This document shows positions 35,037 through 45,659 of a stretch of 64,000 nt of DNA, one piece after another (within the stretch, counting starts at the first letter, position 1; every line of letters begins with the position of its first letter). Origin of the DNA: Euwallacea fornicatus (Eukaryota > Arthropoda > Insecta > Coleoptera > Curculionidae); contig NC_089559.1 in the NCBI RefSeq assembly GCF_040115645.1, positions 2,480,001 to 2,544,000 of the forward strand, read 5' to 3'. The notes under the pieces are model-generated. The model had not been told where the DNA came from, did no database searches, and saw only the letters and a program-made list of their open reading frames with translations. Both the position numbers and the translations under genes were made by a program.

Positions 35037-35054
35037 TGGTCCTTCGAGCCGGAT
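35037..35054 (+). other. Primer-binding site, tRNA-Tyr type
   Basis: The 18 bases are the complement of the CCA end, discriminator, acceptor strand (TCGAAGG) and T-stem end (CCGGC) of animal tRNA-Tyr as I know it. Two bases separate it from the LTR. Confidence 0.75.
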
Positions 35055-35346
35055 ATCTCAGAAATCCAAGGTTCAAACCTCAAGTGCTCAACCGAGCTTG
35101 TGCTGTTAACGCATCCAATACCCCTCATTAGTGAAACTCTAAGTATATCCACGCCGTCCAAGTATTTGTGCTAGTGCAGTGCTCTGTGTATTAGTGCGTT
35201 CAAGGACAGTGCCCCTCAAGTGAAGCCGTGTACAGCGTAGAAGAAGACGTCGCCATCATCCCAGGGACATCAGTATAAGTAGAACCTGCCTGGTGAGCCC
35301 AGTTTATTTAAGAACTCCTTGTGTACTTTATTTATATTTAACAACT

Positions 35347-38300
35347 ATGTCTTACGCAACTCTAATAAGGCAGCGTACAACTGCTAAGTCTTCGATAACC
35401 CGAATTCTCAATTGGGTAGAAGAACATAAAAATTCTGAAAGCGATGTTGCTCCCTTCAAAGTCCGTAGGGACAGAATAAAAGACGCGTTTGAGCGATACG
35501 TAACAGTTCAGGACGCAATTGAGAATCTTACGGTTGAAGATGATGCTATTGTCGACATGGAAGATAGATTTGAGTGGGAAGACAAATATCTTCACATTCT
35601 AGCGCAAATTGAGACGTGCATCGAGCGAACTTCGGAAAGTCAGTCAGCCCGATGTTCACTGTCCAACTCGCGGACGGGAGCGCCAGCTCCGCACAGTACA
35701 AACCAGTACACCGGTATTCGATTACCAGAAATCTCTATCCCCATCTTTAAAGGGGACTCTACTGAGTGGACATCCTTCTCAGATTTATTTCAAGCGCTTG
35801 TAGTCAACAACACTTCACTCACAAACGTGCAAAAACTCTTTTACTTGAAATCATTCGTAAGGGATGAGCCTCTGAAACTGATTGATTCTCTAGAGGTTAC
35901 AAATGATAATTTTGAAAACGCTTATGCAATTCTCAAGCAGCGCTATGAAAATCCCACTCAAATAGCTAATTCGTATTTGTATGCTTTGTTTTCTACGCCT
36001 ATATTAAAAAAATGTACGGCACGAGAGCTTAGGAAGTTGGTAACCCATTTTAAGGGAACATTGGAATCATTCAAGAACTTGAAAATTACGATAGAGCAGC
36101 GAGAAAATCTGATTCTCGTTTACCATTTGCAGCAGAAGCTGGATTTCGGTACCCGTCGCGCATTTGAGCAGGAAAGAGATTTGACTAAACTTCCCACAGT
36201 CAATGACCTGTTCGAGTTTCTTGAGAGGAGGTGTACAATCCTCCAGAATCTATCAAGTTCCGAACCTCAGCCGGGAACGAAATCCGGCATAACTCTGCAC
36301 GCAAATGGTATCAAAGAACGAATCGCCAGTTCCTCACCCCTACTGAGATCACCTCCTCCGTGTGCATGCTGCGATGAAGCGGGGCACAGAATTTACTCAT
36401 GCAAAAGGTTCATAGCTCTGTCGAACGCGGATAGACGCTCTCTCGTAAACTCCAAGAGGTTGTGCAACAACTGTCTCGGCAGCAAACATCTAGTTGCCAA
36501 CTGCGCGTCCACCAAACGCTGTTCAGAATGTAATCGAAAACACCATTCTCTGATCCACGGTGATCTACTACGGCAAAGAAATACTCAAAGTACCCAGGGC
36601 TCGGCACGCACTGGTAGAAGGGAACACAGACCTGAGACAACGCAAGATCTCAGGCATTCCACTCAATCCTCTTTCCACAATGGTGAAAGCGATCGCGGTG
36701 CGCCGAATGGTAGCACTAATAACCCCGAGGCAATGATGGAGCAGACAGTCTCAACTCTCTCAAAGGGAAAATCACACAACCCCTTTATTTTGCTTAGCAC
36801 CGCCATGGTGAACGTATACACTACTCGGGGGGTTCCCATAGTTGCGAGAGCTCTTCTCGATACCGGGTCGCAACACTCTTTTATAACGCAACGACTCGTT
36901 GCCGCACTCGGTCTCAAACCCCAAGCCAAAAAGCTCAATATCACGGGCATCTCTCAACATGCTACCATTTCTCACGCCTCGGTACATATCACTATCCACT
37001 CGAGGGTCAATCGAGGATCTCAAGCAAGCGTCACGTGCTCGATTTTGCAGGCAATAACTTCGCCGCTCCCCCAAATCCAAATCGACCCTGAAAAACTCAA
37101 CATCCCTCGTGACGTCTTCGAACAATTAGCTGACCCAGAGTTCTTCCTCCCCTCTGAAATAGATTTGTTGATAGGAGCGGATGTCTATTTCACTCTTATG
37201 TCCCAAGAATTTATAAAACCCCAATCACGAAACAAACCCGCTTTCGTGAACACGCAATTAGGGTGGATAGTTGCAGGTGCCGTTCCTGCTCGCTGTTTGA
37301 CATCTTCTGTGGATACATACTCACTCAACTCGCACTGCGCCTTCAATGGCCGTGCTGAGACCCAGGTTCAAGAGGAGACTCTCGACTCTCTTTTGACAAG
37401 GTTTTGGAACATGGAAGAAATCCCATCCAATCCCCCTCTCTCGGTGGAAAACGCTCTTTCAGAAGAGATTTTCACGTCAACCACAAAGGTGCTGGAAAAT
37501 GGTTCCTTTCAAATAGACATCCCCCTCAAATCTTCCAAGGAACACCAAAAGTTAGGGGACTCATTCTCCATGGCTCGGAATAGGTTTTTATCTCTCGAAA
37601 GGCGATTCCAGTCAAAACCCGAACTCTTCTCAGAATACAAAAAATTCCTCGAGGAATATGTTTCGCTTGGTCACGCCCGATATGTTCCGCTAACAAAGAC
37701 GAACGAAAGAGGTGACCGCAAATATTTTATCCCTCACTTGTGCGTAACACGTGAAGCTAGTACATCCACCAAGCTTCGGGTGGTATTTGACGCTTCTGCG
37801 AAAAGTTCAACTCGTTATTCACTCAATGACATATGTCACAAAGGGTTCCAGGTGCAACCCGATCTCTATGACATTTTATGTCGGTTTCGCTCATTCAACT
37901 TCGTGCTGGTCTGCGACATTGAAAAAATGTACAGGCAGATTAGGGTCAATCCCCAGCAATGTTTCTTACAAAATATTTTATGGCGGAGTGACCCCAATGA
38001 TCCTCTTCAATGCATTGAGCTGTCTACTGTCACCTATGGTACCAACTTTGCTCCATATGTGGCAACTCGAGTGCTGACTCAAATAGGTGAAAATAACAGA
38101 AAGGTCTACCCTGCTGCCGCAGACAGCATTCAAAATCAATGCTATGTCGACGACATTCTCAGCGGAGGGGAAAGCGAAACCGAACTCTTCTCTCTTTATG
38201 CACAACTAAACTCATGTTTGAACCAATCGGGGTTCCGGCTGCATAAATGGCTATCTAATTCACCGTCAGTCATTAGCAAAATACATCCGTTAAGTTCGTC

Positions 38301-40764
38301 ACGCGAAAACTCCACGATTGACTTAAATCTAGATGAGTCACCCACTAAGGTCCTAGGTCTCAACTGGTTGTCAACTGACGATACATTTTGCTTCACCTCC
38401 CCTCAGAAACCGGTTGAGACTATAATTACCAAAAGAAAAATCCTCTCGAGCATTGCGCAATGCTTCGATCCACTCGGCCTCGTCAATCCCGTGATCGTCA
38501 AGGGAAAAATCTTAATGCAAATGCTGTGGTCCAAGAAAATGGATTGGGATACAGAAATCTCTGATAAGCATGCTCTAACTCAGTGGGCAGACTTTACCAG
38601 ATGTTTGTCGCGTGCAAAACAATTAAAAATTCCTCGCTGTATTTTCTTGAGAAAACTTGCTCGCAAAACCGAACTTCATGGGTTTGCTGACGCAAGTTTG
38701 GCTGCTTATGGTGCTTGCGTGTATGTCCGTCGGGAATACATTGATAACAGCGTATCCTGCAATCTCGTGTCAGCAAAATCCAAGGTAGCTCCCATGAAGA
38801 CTGTATCACTTCCCAGATTGGAACTCTGTGCCATGCTCTTATTGGCGAAGCTCGCTCAAAATCTCAAGAAAATATTCGAAGGAAAAATATCATTTGAAAC
38901 TGTCAATTTGTGGTCAGATTCGGAAATAGCTCTTGGTTGGTGCAGGACTCACGCCAGCAGGTGGACAGTTTTTGTCTCGAACCGGGTGGCCCAGATACAA
39001 GACAAATCGAATCATGCAATATGGCGGCACGTGAAGTCAGCTGAAAATCCAGCTGACTTGCTCTCCCGAGGTCTGTTCCCAGAAACCATCATCCAGTCCG
39101 ATTTCTGGTTCCATGGCCCTAAATTTTTGAACAAAACCGAGTTGTGTCTAGACAGTCTCGATTCATCGCCTTCACTGTCAACTCTTCCCGAAGAAAGGAA
39201 AACAGCCTTCTTGATCACCCGCGACCTACATGAACCCTCTCAATTTTGGCACGACATTTTCTTAAAATTCTCTTCATTCTCTCGTTTAAAGCGATCTGTA
39301 GCATATGCTCTGCGCTTCATCAGTAATTCACGTCAGGTCAGGTCAAAAAGGTTGGCAGGCGCTCTCTCAGTTGATGAGATCAAAGCTGCTCAAGATCTCA
39401 TCATCAAAGACGTCCAAAAGAGGAGATTTCGGAAAGAACTTTTCGAAATCTCATCGAAGAAACCGCTGTCAAATAAGAATTTGCTTCCTCTGGCACCTTA
39501 TATTGATTCGCGCGGGTTTATAAGAGTGGGCGGTAGATTAGCAAATGCCGACATACCATTTGACCAGCAGCATCCCATTCTCCTCCCTTCTCGTGATCCC
39601 GTAGTCGCCTTGATGCTCACTCACGAGCATATTCGTCTAGGGCATGCGGGTGCTCAAAGTGTATTGAGCAATGTAAGAACCCGGTTTTGGCCGCTAAATG
39701 GGTTGCGCGAAGTAAAACGCATCATTAGGAGGTGCATCGTTTGTCACAGGTTCAATGCTCGAACGTGTGAACAAATCATGGCGAATCTGCCTAAAGAACG
39801 CGTTAACATCTCAAGGCCCTTTCAAAATGTAGGTGTAGACTTTGGTGGGCCATTTTTCTTGAAAACCTCAAAATTGCGCAAAGCTCCAACAACAAAGGCA
39901 TACATCGCAGTCTTCGTATGTATGGCCACTAAAGCAATACACATTGAGCTAGTTTCAAGTCTCTCCACTGAAGACTTCCTCATGACTTTAAAGCGATTTA
40001 TCTCACGTCGAGGAAACCCCTCGGTCATTTTTAGTGACAATGGCACTAACTTTGCAGGATCTCGTAACGAGTTGAAAGAGTTGTACCAAGCGTTCACAAA
40101 AAACAAACTCCAAGATGTTATTCAAACCGCTGTATCTCAACACGAGATTCAATGGAAGTTCATCCCTCCGCGGTCTCCTCATTGGGGAGGGTTGTGGGAA
40201 TCGGCCATCAAAAGCGCCAAGTATCATTTAAAGCGAATCGCTGGCAGGGCACAATTCACTTTCGAAGAATTTTCCACAGTGCTGTGTCAAATAGAAGCGA
40301 TTTTAAACTCCAGGCCACTTTGTGCTCTCTCAAACAACCCTTCCGACCTTGCAGCTCTAACCCCTGGCCACTTCTTAATTGGCACAAATCCCACTTCCTA
40401 CCCAGAAAAGGACGTAACTCATATCAACGAGCATAGGCTTTCCCTTTGGCAGAGGTATGTCCAAATTCAACAGGTCTTCTGGAAGCGCTGGTCAGTTGAT
40501 TACTTAAATCGACTCCAGAATCGCCCAAAATGGGCTAAAACTGCCAAAAACGTCCAAGTAGGTGACCTCGTGCTCATCAGGGAAGATGACGCCCCCCCTT
40601 TGCATTGGCCTCTAGCCAGGGTCATTCAAGTCATGCCGGGATCCGACGGAGTCGTTCGAGTGGTCAGGCTTAGAACTCAAAAAAATGAGCTCACTAGGCC
40701 GATAACGAAAATCTCTCCCCTACCTGAACTCTCGTTCCCAGAGGGGGTTCCTTGCGATCAATAG
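35347..40764 (+). CDS. BEL/Pao Gag-Pol polyprotein
   Basis: One open frame of 1805 residues from the ATG at 35347. In order: a Gag region of the DUF1759 type (about 120-330; EISIPIFKGDSTEWTSF); zinc-knuckle-like Cys clusters (about 338-400; CACCDEAGH, CNNCLGSKH, CSECNRKHH); an aspartic protease (about 500; ALLDTGSQHSF); reverse transcriptase (about 790-960) with LRVVFDASAK, VCDIEKMYRQI and the catalytic YVDD near 933; a Pao-type RNase H region (FADASLAAYG, LWSDSEIALGW); an integrase H2C2 zinc finger (HEHIRLGHAG...CIVCHR) and core with VGVDFGGPFF, FSDNGTNFAG and WGGLWESAIK as the D, D, E blocks; and a C-terminal DUF5641 module. The length and fused gag-pol layout are standard for BEL. No stop or frameshift is visible, so the copy may be active. 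It makes intracellular virus-like particles; no envelope gene is present. Confidence 0.96.
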   Translation: MSYATLIRQRTTAKSSITRILNWVEEHKNSESDVAPFKVRRDRIKDAFERYVTVQDAIENLTVEDDAIVDMEDRFEWEDKYLHILAQIETCIERTSESQSARCSLSNSRTGAPAPHSTNQYTGIRLPEISIPIFKGDSTEWTSFSDLFQALVVNNTSLTNVQKLFYLKSFVRDEPLKLIDSLEVTNDNFENAYAILKQRYENPTQIANSYLYALFSTPILKKCTARELRKLVTHFKGTLESFKNLKITIEQRENLILVYHLQQKLDFGTRRAFEQERDLTKLPTVNDLFEFLERRCTILQNLSSSEPQPGTKSGITLHANGIKERIASSSPLLRSPPPCACCDEAGHRIYSCKRFIALSNADRRSLVNSKRLCNNCLGSKHLVANCASTKRCSECNRKHHSLIHGDLLRQRNTQSTQGSARTGRREHRPETTQDLRHSTQSSFHNGESDRGAPNGSTNNPEAMMEQTVSTLSKGKSHNPFILLSTAMVNVYTTRGVPIVARALLDTGSQHSFITQRLVAALGLKPQAKKLNITGISQHATISHASVHITIHSRVNRGSQASVTCSILQAITSPLPQIQIDPEKLNIPRDVFEQLADPEFFLPSEIDLLIGADVYFTLMSQEFIKPQSRNKPAFVNTQLGWIVAGAVPARCLTSSVDTYSLNSHCAFNGRAETQVQEETLDSLLTRFWNMEEIPSNPPLSVENALSEEIFTSTTKVLENGSFQIDIPLKSSKEHQKLGDSFSMARNRFLSLERRFQSKPELFSEYKKFLEEYVSLGHARYVPLTKTNERGDRKYFIPHLCVTREASTSTKLRVVFDASAKSSTRYSLNDICHKGFQVQPDLYDILCRFRSFNFVLVCDIEKMYRQIRVNPQQCFLQNILWRSDPNDPLQCIELSTVTYGTNFAPYVATRVLTQIGENNRKVYPAAADSIQNQCYVDDILSGGESETELFSLYAQLNSCLNQSGFRLHKWLSNSPSVISKIHPLSSSRENSTIDLNLDESPTKVLGLNWLSTDDTFCFTSPQKPVETIITKRKILSSIAQCFDPLGLVNPVIVKGKILMQMLWSKKMDWDTEISDKHALTQWADFTRCLSRAKQLKIPRCIFLRKLARKTELHGFADASLAAYGACVYVRREYIDNSVSCNLVSAKSKVAPMKTVSLPRLELCAMLLLAKLAQNLKKIFEGKISFETVNLWSDSEIALGWCRTHASRWTVFVSNRVAQIQDKSNHAIWRHVKSAENPADLLSRGLFPETIIQSDFWFHGPKFLNKTELCLDSLDSSPSLSTLPEERKTAFLITRDLHEPSQFWHDIFLKFSSFSRLKRSVAYALRFISNSRQVRSKRLAGALSVDEIKAAQDLIIKDVQKRRFRKELFEISSKKPLSNKNLLPLAPYIDSRGFIRVGGRLANADIPFDQQHPILLPSRDPVVALMLTHEHIRLGHAGAQSVLSNVRTRFWPLNGLREVKRIIRRCIVCHRFNARTCEQIMANLPKERVNISRPFQNVGVDFGGPFFLKTSKLRKAPTTKAYIAVFVCMATKAIHIELVSSLSTEDFLMTLKRFISRRGNPSVIFSDNGTNFAGSRNELKELYQAFTKNKLQDVIQTAVSQHEIQWKFIPPRSPHWGGLWESAIKSAKYHLKRIAGRAQFTFEEFSTVLCQIEAILNSRPLCALSNNPSDLAALTPGHFLIGTNPTSYPEKDVTHINEHRLSLWQRYVQIQQVFWKRWSVDYLNRLQNRPKWAKTAKNVQVGDLVLIREDDAPPLHWPLARVIQVMPGSDGVVRVVRLRTQKNELTRPITKISPLPELSFPEGVPCDQ

Positions 40765-40906
40765 GCCTCGTCTCCCACCATGATGACTTCGCCACCTCTC
40801 CTCAAAACCTCCCTTCATGAAAAGCACGTATGGCAAGAAGCCGCTCTCCTTATACCTAAATTTTTGATCCCGTTTTCGCCGAAAGCTCCAACGCCGGGGG
40901 GCAGTA

Positions 40907-41623
40907 TGTTGGAAAAACTCCAACATAAAAATCGCTCTCACGTATTGCCCTAACATCTGGGTAATAAATCTGGTAAAGAGAGAAACCAGAAACAAAAGCT
41001 TGACATACCACTGGGTGCCAAACCATGGGTACCGCGCTAATCACCTCTCATCTGGTGCACATTCACCCTGATTTATGAAGTGCAAATCGCCCAAACACAT
41101 TAAGGGCAGCAGTAAATTAGGATGAAATGTGGCAACACACGCGCAAGTGGACATGAACCAGAGGGTGTTAGCGATAAGGTAATGGTGTGAAAGCATCAAG
41201 GTGGCGACTTTCTCATGAAATCGTGGGAACCCAAACTCGGGAACCTGCGTCCTCTGCGGGAAGGGGCACGAACTTCTCTTGGAGCAAAAACCAGAACCGT
41301 TTTTCATCCCGTCGCGAAAACAACAAACCTCTCTAGCTCTCGTTGCCATAAAACCCCACACACGGGCAATATTGTTAATAAGTTAGTCACAACTCACCCT
41401 GTAATTCGTAATTCAACTAGTCTGTCATTAAATTCAAGGTAACTTGTGTAACCGAGTATATCATTTCTCGAATCTTTGGAACCCCATTACTTTATGACGG
41501 TAGCCCGTCTGGTCCTTCGAATCAACTAAGAAACCTCACCAGCGTATTTCGATTCCCCTGTGGGTGCCTAGTGAGGCAGTCACTACTGTTAGGCAGGAAC
41601 TCAGGAAGCCCCTGGCCTAAACA
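40907..41623 (+). repeat. Right LTR of the BEL/Pao element
   Basis: 717 bases, identical to the left LTR as far as I can compare by eye, followed by GAAGC. Confidence 0.95.
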
Positions 41624-42540
41624 GAAGCTAATCGGCGTATGACAACTCGAGAGATGGCAGAAAAGTTGAACATATCGAATTCAACCGTTTCTCTGCATTT
41701 AAAAAAGCTTGGGTACGTTAGCAAATCGGATGTTTGGGTTCCTCACGAATTGAAGGAAATTCACCTCACCCAACGCATTAACATATGCGATTCTTTGCTG
41801 AATCGTAACCAAAACGACCCACTTCTAAAAAGGGTCATAATGGGTGATGAAAAATGGGGTTGTTTACGATAACGTAGTCCGAAAACGATCATGGACCAAA
41901 CAAGATAAACCTGCGCAATCGACGTCCAAAGCCAACATTCATCAAAAGAAGATTTTGCTATCTGTGTGGTGGGACTACAAGGGTATTCTTTATTTTGAAC
42001 TGCTTCCGAGAAACCAAACTATTGATTCGAATATTTACTGTCGTCAGCTATCGGAATTGAACGAAGAAATCAAAAGAAAACGTCCTGAACTCGCCAACCG
42101 CATAGGGGCACTGTTCCATCATGATAACGCTAGACCCCATACGTCTTTAATAACACATCAAAAATTATTGGAACTAAATTGGGAACTGATACCTCATCCA
42201 CCATATAGCCCTGACTTGGCGCCATCAGATTATTATTTGTTTCGTTCTCTTCAAAATCATTTGAATGGTAAAAATTTCGATTCCGATCGAGCCGTTAAAA
42301 ATGAGTTAAATCAATTTTTTACTTCTAAAAATCGAGGCTTTTTCGAACGCGGAATTTTCCGACTTGCCGAAAGATGGCGAAAGGTCATCCACCAAGATGG
42401 CCACTATATCATTGATTAATATTTATTATTAATATAAGTATATTCACTTTGAAAAACCATAAAAAATACGACATTAATTATCGAACAACCCGATATTTAC
42501 TAGTGTAGAATCGAAACGTATGTGCACTATCGCTCATATA

Positions 42541-43516
42541 CAGGGTTCCCCATTACTCCGGCCTTGGTTCCTCGTGTCTTTTTATAAATATCAATATGAA
42601 ACGTTTAGTACAGTACTCATTTATATTGGAAAGCTGTATGATTTAATAATATTTTTGTTTATACAGAGTGTTCCGTTTTCGCTGGGCAGCATAAAGTTAT
42701 AATTTTTTAAATAGCAACCCATAATTTTTTTTAAGCCGTTTGATGAAACCTTAATTTAGAAGGAAAATACATGAAACATTTTTTAAATTGGTTGCGGCGT
42801 TGCCATATTAGAGAAATTTCTTTAAAAATGCAGCATCAGAAAAAAATTATCACAAAACTGGTGTTTTTTGAAATTTGTTTTTGTAAAGTAGTAAATGAAA
42901 GTCAGAGGTACTTAAAAACTTTAAAACATTTTTTTAATGCACCATCCTTTTTTTGTATAAGAGCGCTAATTTTGAAATTAAACAAATTGCCGAAACTCGT
43001 TTTTTTTTTAATGGTACCCATGGTTTTTTTCAAGTCCTTCTAATGTAGTTTTTAATTCTCGATTAATTTGCAATAACATATTTTCATCTAACATTTACAG
43101 TTATGGAGATATTTACAAAATTTCAATCAAATTGCAACAGGCATTATTATAATCTAATAGATTTATTCTAGTAGGCTTTGCTTCTATTTAACAAAAGCAT
43201 AAATTACTTATTTCATTTAGTTGTCATATTACCTGTCACTACCTTCTAATATGGCAACGCCGCAACCAGTTTAAAAAATGTTTAATGTATTTTCCTTCTA
43301 AATTAAGGTTTCATCAAACGGCATAAAAAAAATTATGGGTTGCTATTTAAAAAATTATAACTTTATGCTGCCCAGCGAAAACGAAATACTCTGTATAAAC
43401 AAAAATATTATTAAATCATGCAGCTTTCCAATACAAATGAGTACTGTACTAAACATTTCAAATTGATATTTATACGAGGACATCAGGAACCAAGGCCGGA
43501 GTAATGGCGAACCCTG
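42541..43516. mobile_element. Fold-back inverted-repeat element 6
   Basis: Arms of about 280 bases: the left starts CAGGGTTCCCCATTACTCCG, the right ends GGAGTAATGGCGAACCCTG, with TATA on both sides. Paired inner blocks include AGCTGTATGATTTAATAATA, TTTCGCTGGGCAGCATAAAG and GTTGCGGCGTTGCCATATTA. The centre (about 42825-43240) is AT-rich and non-coding. Arm identity is high, so it is fairly young. Confidence 0.92.
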
Positions 43517-43772
43517 TATAGAGCAACTAAATAAAAATTTTAAAATAAGTATGTCCGTAAATAAAGTATTTCTTCAGTATCAATAAAATGTGTTTGACGT
43601 TTGGTCAAACAATGGAAAGCGAGAAATATGTTTTCAGTATATATTGTTTATGCCCTTTTTCAGATTCTTTTATTTTTTTCATGGTTCATTAATAGAGCAA
43701 CCAACTTATTTATTTATTCTATTGCGTGGTATCGACCTTGCAGTTAACGATATTTAGTGAAAATATTTCAAG

Positions 43773-44784
43773 ATGCCACGAGGTATTCATTTATCACTTG
43801 AGTTAAAACAAAAAATTTTAGAAAAATTGGGAAACGGTGAAAAGCAGTGTAAAATTGCAAGATATTTGATTTTAAATGAATCAATAGCGTCAAGGGTTAT
43901 TTCTAATTATAAAAATAGAGGAACCTTAGATGAACTCTCGAAGTGTGGCAGAAAACAAAACTGATAAAGTGATGGACAGAAAAATTAAAATGGTGTCCGT
44001 TCAGCATCTGTTTAAGAGTGCAAATAGCGTACAACAAGAGTTAGGCGTTCCTGTACCAGTGAGTATCATAAAACGAAGATTACGGGAGGCTGTTTTATAC
44101 GGTAAAAAAGTAACAAAAAAATCTTTCATATAAAAAAAAAAAGAGAGAGAAGCTACATTGCGGTTTGCGAGAGAGCATATTAACTGATCATGTGAAAAAT
44201 GGAAAACTGCCCCTTTCTCTAATGAAAATCGATTGAAATTGTTCAAATCAGATGAGAGTGGTTGGGTAAGGAGGCCAATCAATCAAAGATTTAACTCGAA
44301 GTATACAAAACCGACGGTCAAACATGGCGGTGGCGCCGTTATGGTTTGGGGGTGCTTTGGAGGGTTTGGCATGGGTTCATTAGTAGAAATTGACGGCATT
44401 ATGAATCGATACGTTGATCAAGATATCTTGGAACATCACATGCCTCCCCGGGCAGGAGGAAATATGAGTTTGCGGTGGACGTTTCAACACGACGACGATC
44501 CCAAACACACCGCTAAATTGATTAAAGAGTGGTTAAGTGCACATAACGTCAATGTTACGGTTTGGCCGGCTCAAAGTCCAGACATCAATCCGATAGAGAA
44601 CCTTTGGGTTGAAATTGACAGAATAATTCATAGGAAAAAAATAACAAATCTAGTAGAATTATTCGAAGAAATTCAAAGTACCTGGAATTCAATAACTCAA
44701 GATTATATTGACAAACTATTAAAGTCCCTGAACAACAGATGTTCGGAAATAATGAAAAATAAAGGATACGTCACTAGATACTAA
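43773..44784 (+). pseudogene. Tc1-like transposase, lightly broken
   Basis: It starts MPRGIHLSLELKQKILEKL, a Tc1-type HTH, and runs open to 43964. A frameshift near 43950 moves to the next frame (VMDRKIKMVSVQHLF, second HTH). A further disruption lies near 44130-44160, and the segment that should carry the first catalytic Asp (44190-44250) is damaged. From 44260 it is open: VRRPINQRFNSKYTKPTVKHG, VMVWGCFGG, FQHDDDPKHTAK and WPAQSPDINPIENLW, then a normal C-terminus. At least two frameshifts and a small loss make it non-functional. Confidence 0.88.
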
Positions 44785-45003
44785 TTAAAATGTTGTAAGT
44801 TAAATAATAAGAAATGTTTTATTGCTCTACTTTTGACCCTTATATTTTGGGATATTTTTTTAATTTGTACTTAAAAAAATCCACCTTTAATGCATTTATT
44901 TTCAATTTTAATTAACAACTATTGCAAAAGATCCTACCAATTCGATGCTGGTATAGAAACAAAAATTGAATTTAAAAAGTTGCTCTACTTGTGAGCGATA
45001 GTG

Positions 45004-45559
45004 TATATCGTTCTTAAGAAGACTGCCGCTGTTCTAGGGGCCTATAATTTTTATTTATTGCTTTACTTTTGATTGATACGGTATGTTGAGAATGTGTTTT
45101 AAAATGTATTTCATTTCATTATAAGGCATTAAAATTATTTTTTTTTAGGTTTTAACGCCTTCGGCAGCAATTTTCATAGCCGATTCATGGAAAAAAAAGA
45201 TAACACGTTATATTTCCGTCATTTTCGATAATAAATGTAACAGTAAAACACGAGGTATATCAGAAATAAGCAGGTTAATTTGAATCGATGATAGATCTCG
45301 TTAAGGGCAACATTGTTTGTATATACCATTTTCTTTGAAAACAATTTTTCAATTTTTACAGTTCCCTCTTTAAAAAGCATGATACGCCAATGATTCGTGT
45401 TCGTGAAGTAAAACTACACTGATAAAAACAATTACGGGATATTTGAAAATATTGTGTTAAAAGTTTTTTATGCCACATGAAACGTATCAAAACAAATCAT
45501 ATTTGCAGTTTGAAGTTTTTTATTGATAAAATAAAGCACTTCTTGTTGTTCAAACTTTA
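45004..45559. other. Non-coding stretch between elements
   Basis: AT-rich; no gene or clear repeat recognised. Confidence 0.3.
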
Positions 45560-45659
45560 TTTGACCAGTTGTGAGAGTCCTGTTTAAAATTGCACAAATT
45601 TTTAAATTAAAAATCGATGGTTATCCAATGCAATTGGAATTCGTGATTTATTAATTCGG

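Larger units (their letters stand above)
34318..41623 (+). mobile_element. BEL/Pao LTR retrotransposon, apparently complete
   Basis: The element is 7306 bases long: LTR 34318-35034, internal region, LTR 40907-41623. A primer-binding site complementary to the 3' end of tRNA-Tyr (TGGTCCTTCGAGCCGGAT) begins three bases into the internal region at 35037. A purine run (GGGGGG) lies just before the right LTR. One long gag-pol frame fills the interior. Perfect GAAGC duplications flank it. The LTRs show no difference on reading them side by side, so insertion is recent. It has no envelope-like frame. Confidence 0.96.
34080..42419 (+). pseudogene. Mariner transposase, interrupted by BEL and frameshifted
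   Basis: The N-terminal part (34080-34317) has the mariner HTH region: HYRHILLCYFRKGKNA, then VYGENCPTKRQCQRWFSRFRSG. A frameshift near 34255 breaks it. After the retrotransposon the frame resumes at 41629 (NRRMTTREMAEKLNI, LGYVSKSDVWVPHEL). A second frameshift lies near 41855 in the GDEKW motif, the first catalytic Asp. The rest (to the stop at 42417) is open, with WWDYKG, HHDNARPH and PPYSPDLAPSDYYLF, giving the DD34D triad. It is not functional without repair of two frames and removal of the insert. Confidence 0.9.
33896..42493 (+). mobile_element. Mariner element split by a BEL/Pao retrotransposon
   Basis: The terminal repeats are TCGGGTTGTTCGATAATTAA on the left and the complement on the right, flanked by TA (33894-33895 and 42494-42495). 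Removing the BEL insertion and one 5-base duplication leaves about 1.29 kb, the standard mariner size. The transposase starts at the ATG at 34080. The 31-base terminal repeats differ at few positions, so the element is fairly young. Confidence 0.93.
42525..45003 (+). mobile_element. Tc1-like element with a fold-back inserted in its left terminal repeat
   Basis: The left end CACTATCGCTCA (42525) is separated by the fold-back 42541-43516 from its continuation TAGAGCAACTAAATAAA. The right end reads GTTGCTCTACTTGTGAGCGATAGTG, the inverse of the rejoined left end. It begins about 30 bases after the mariner above. The transposase lies at 43773-44784. Confidence 0.85.

Noticed and set aside
35293..35346. 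Extended BEL polyprotein start 18 codons upstream
   Set aside because: That start is a GTG; the first ATG is at 35347 and fits the family better.
36663..37125. Minus frames of 95 and 117 codons inside the BEL gag-pol region
   Set aside because: Shadows of the long plus-strand polyprotein frame.
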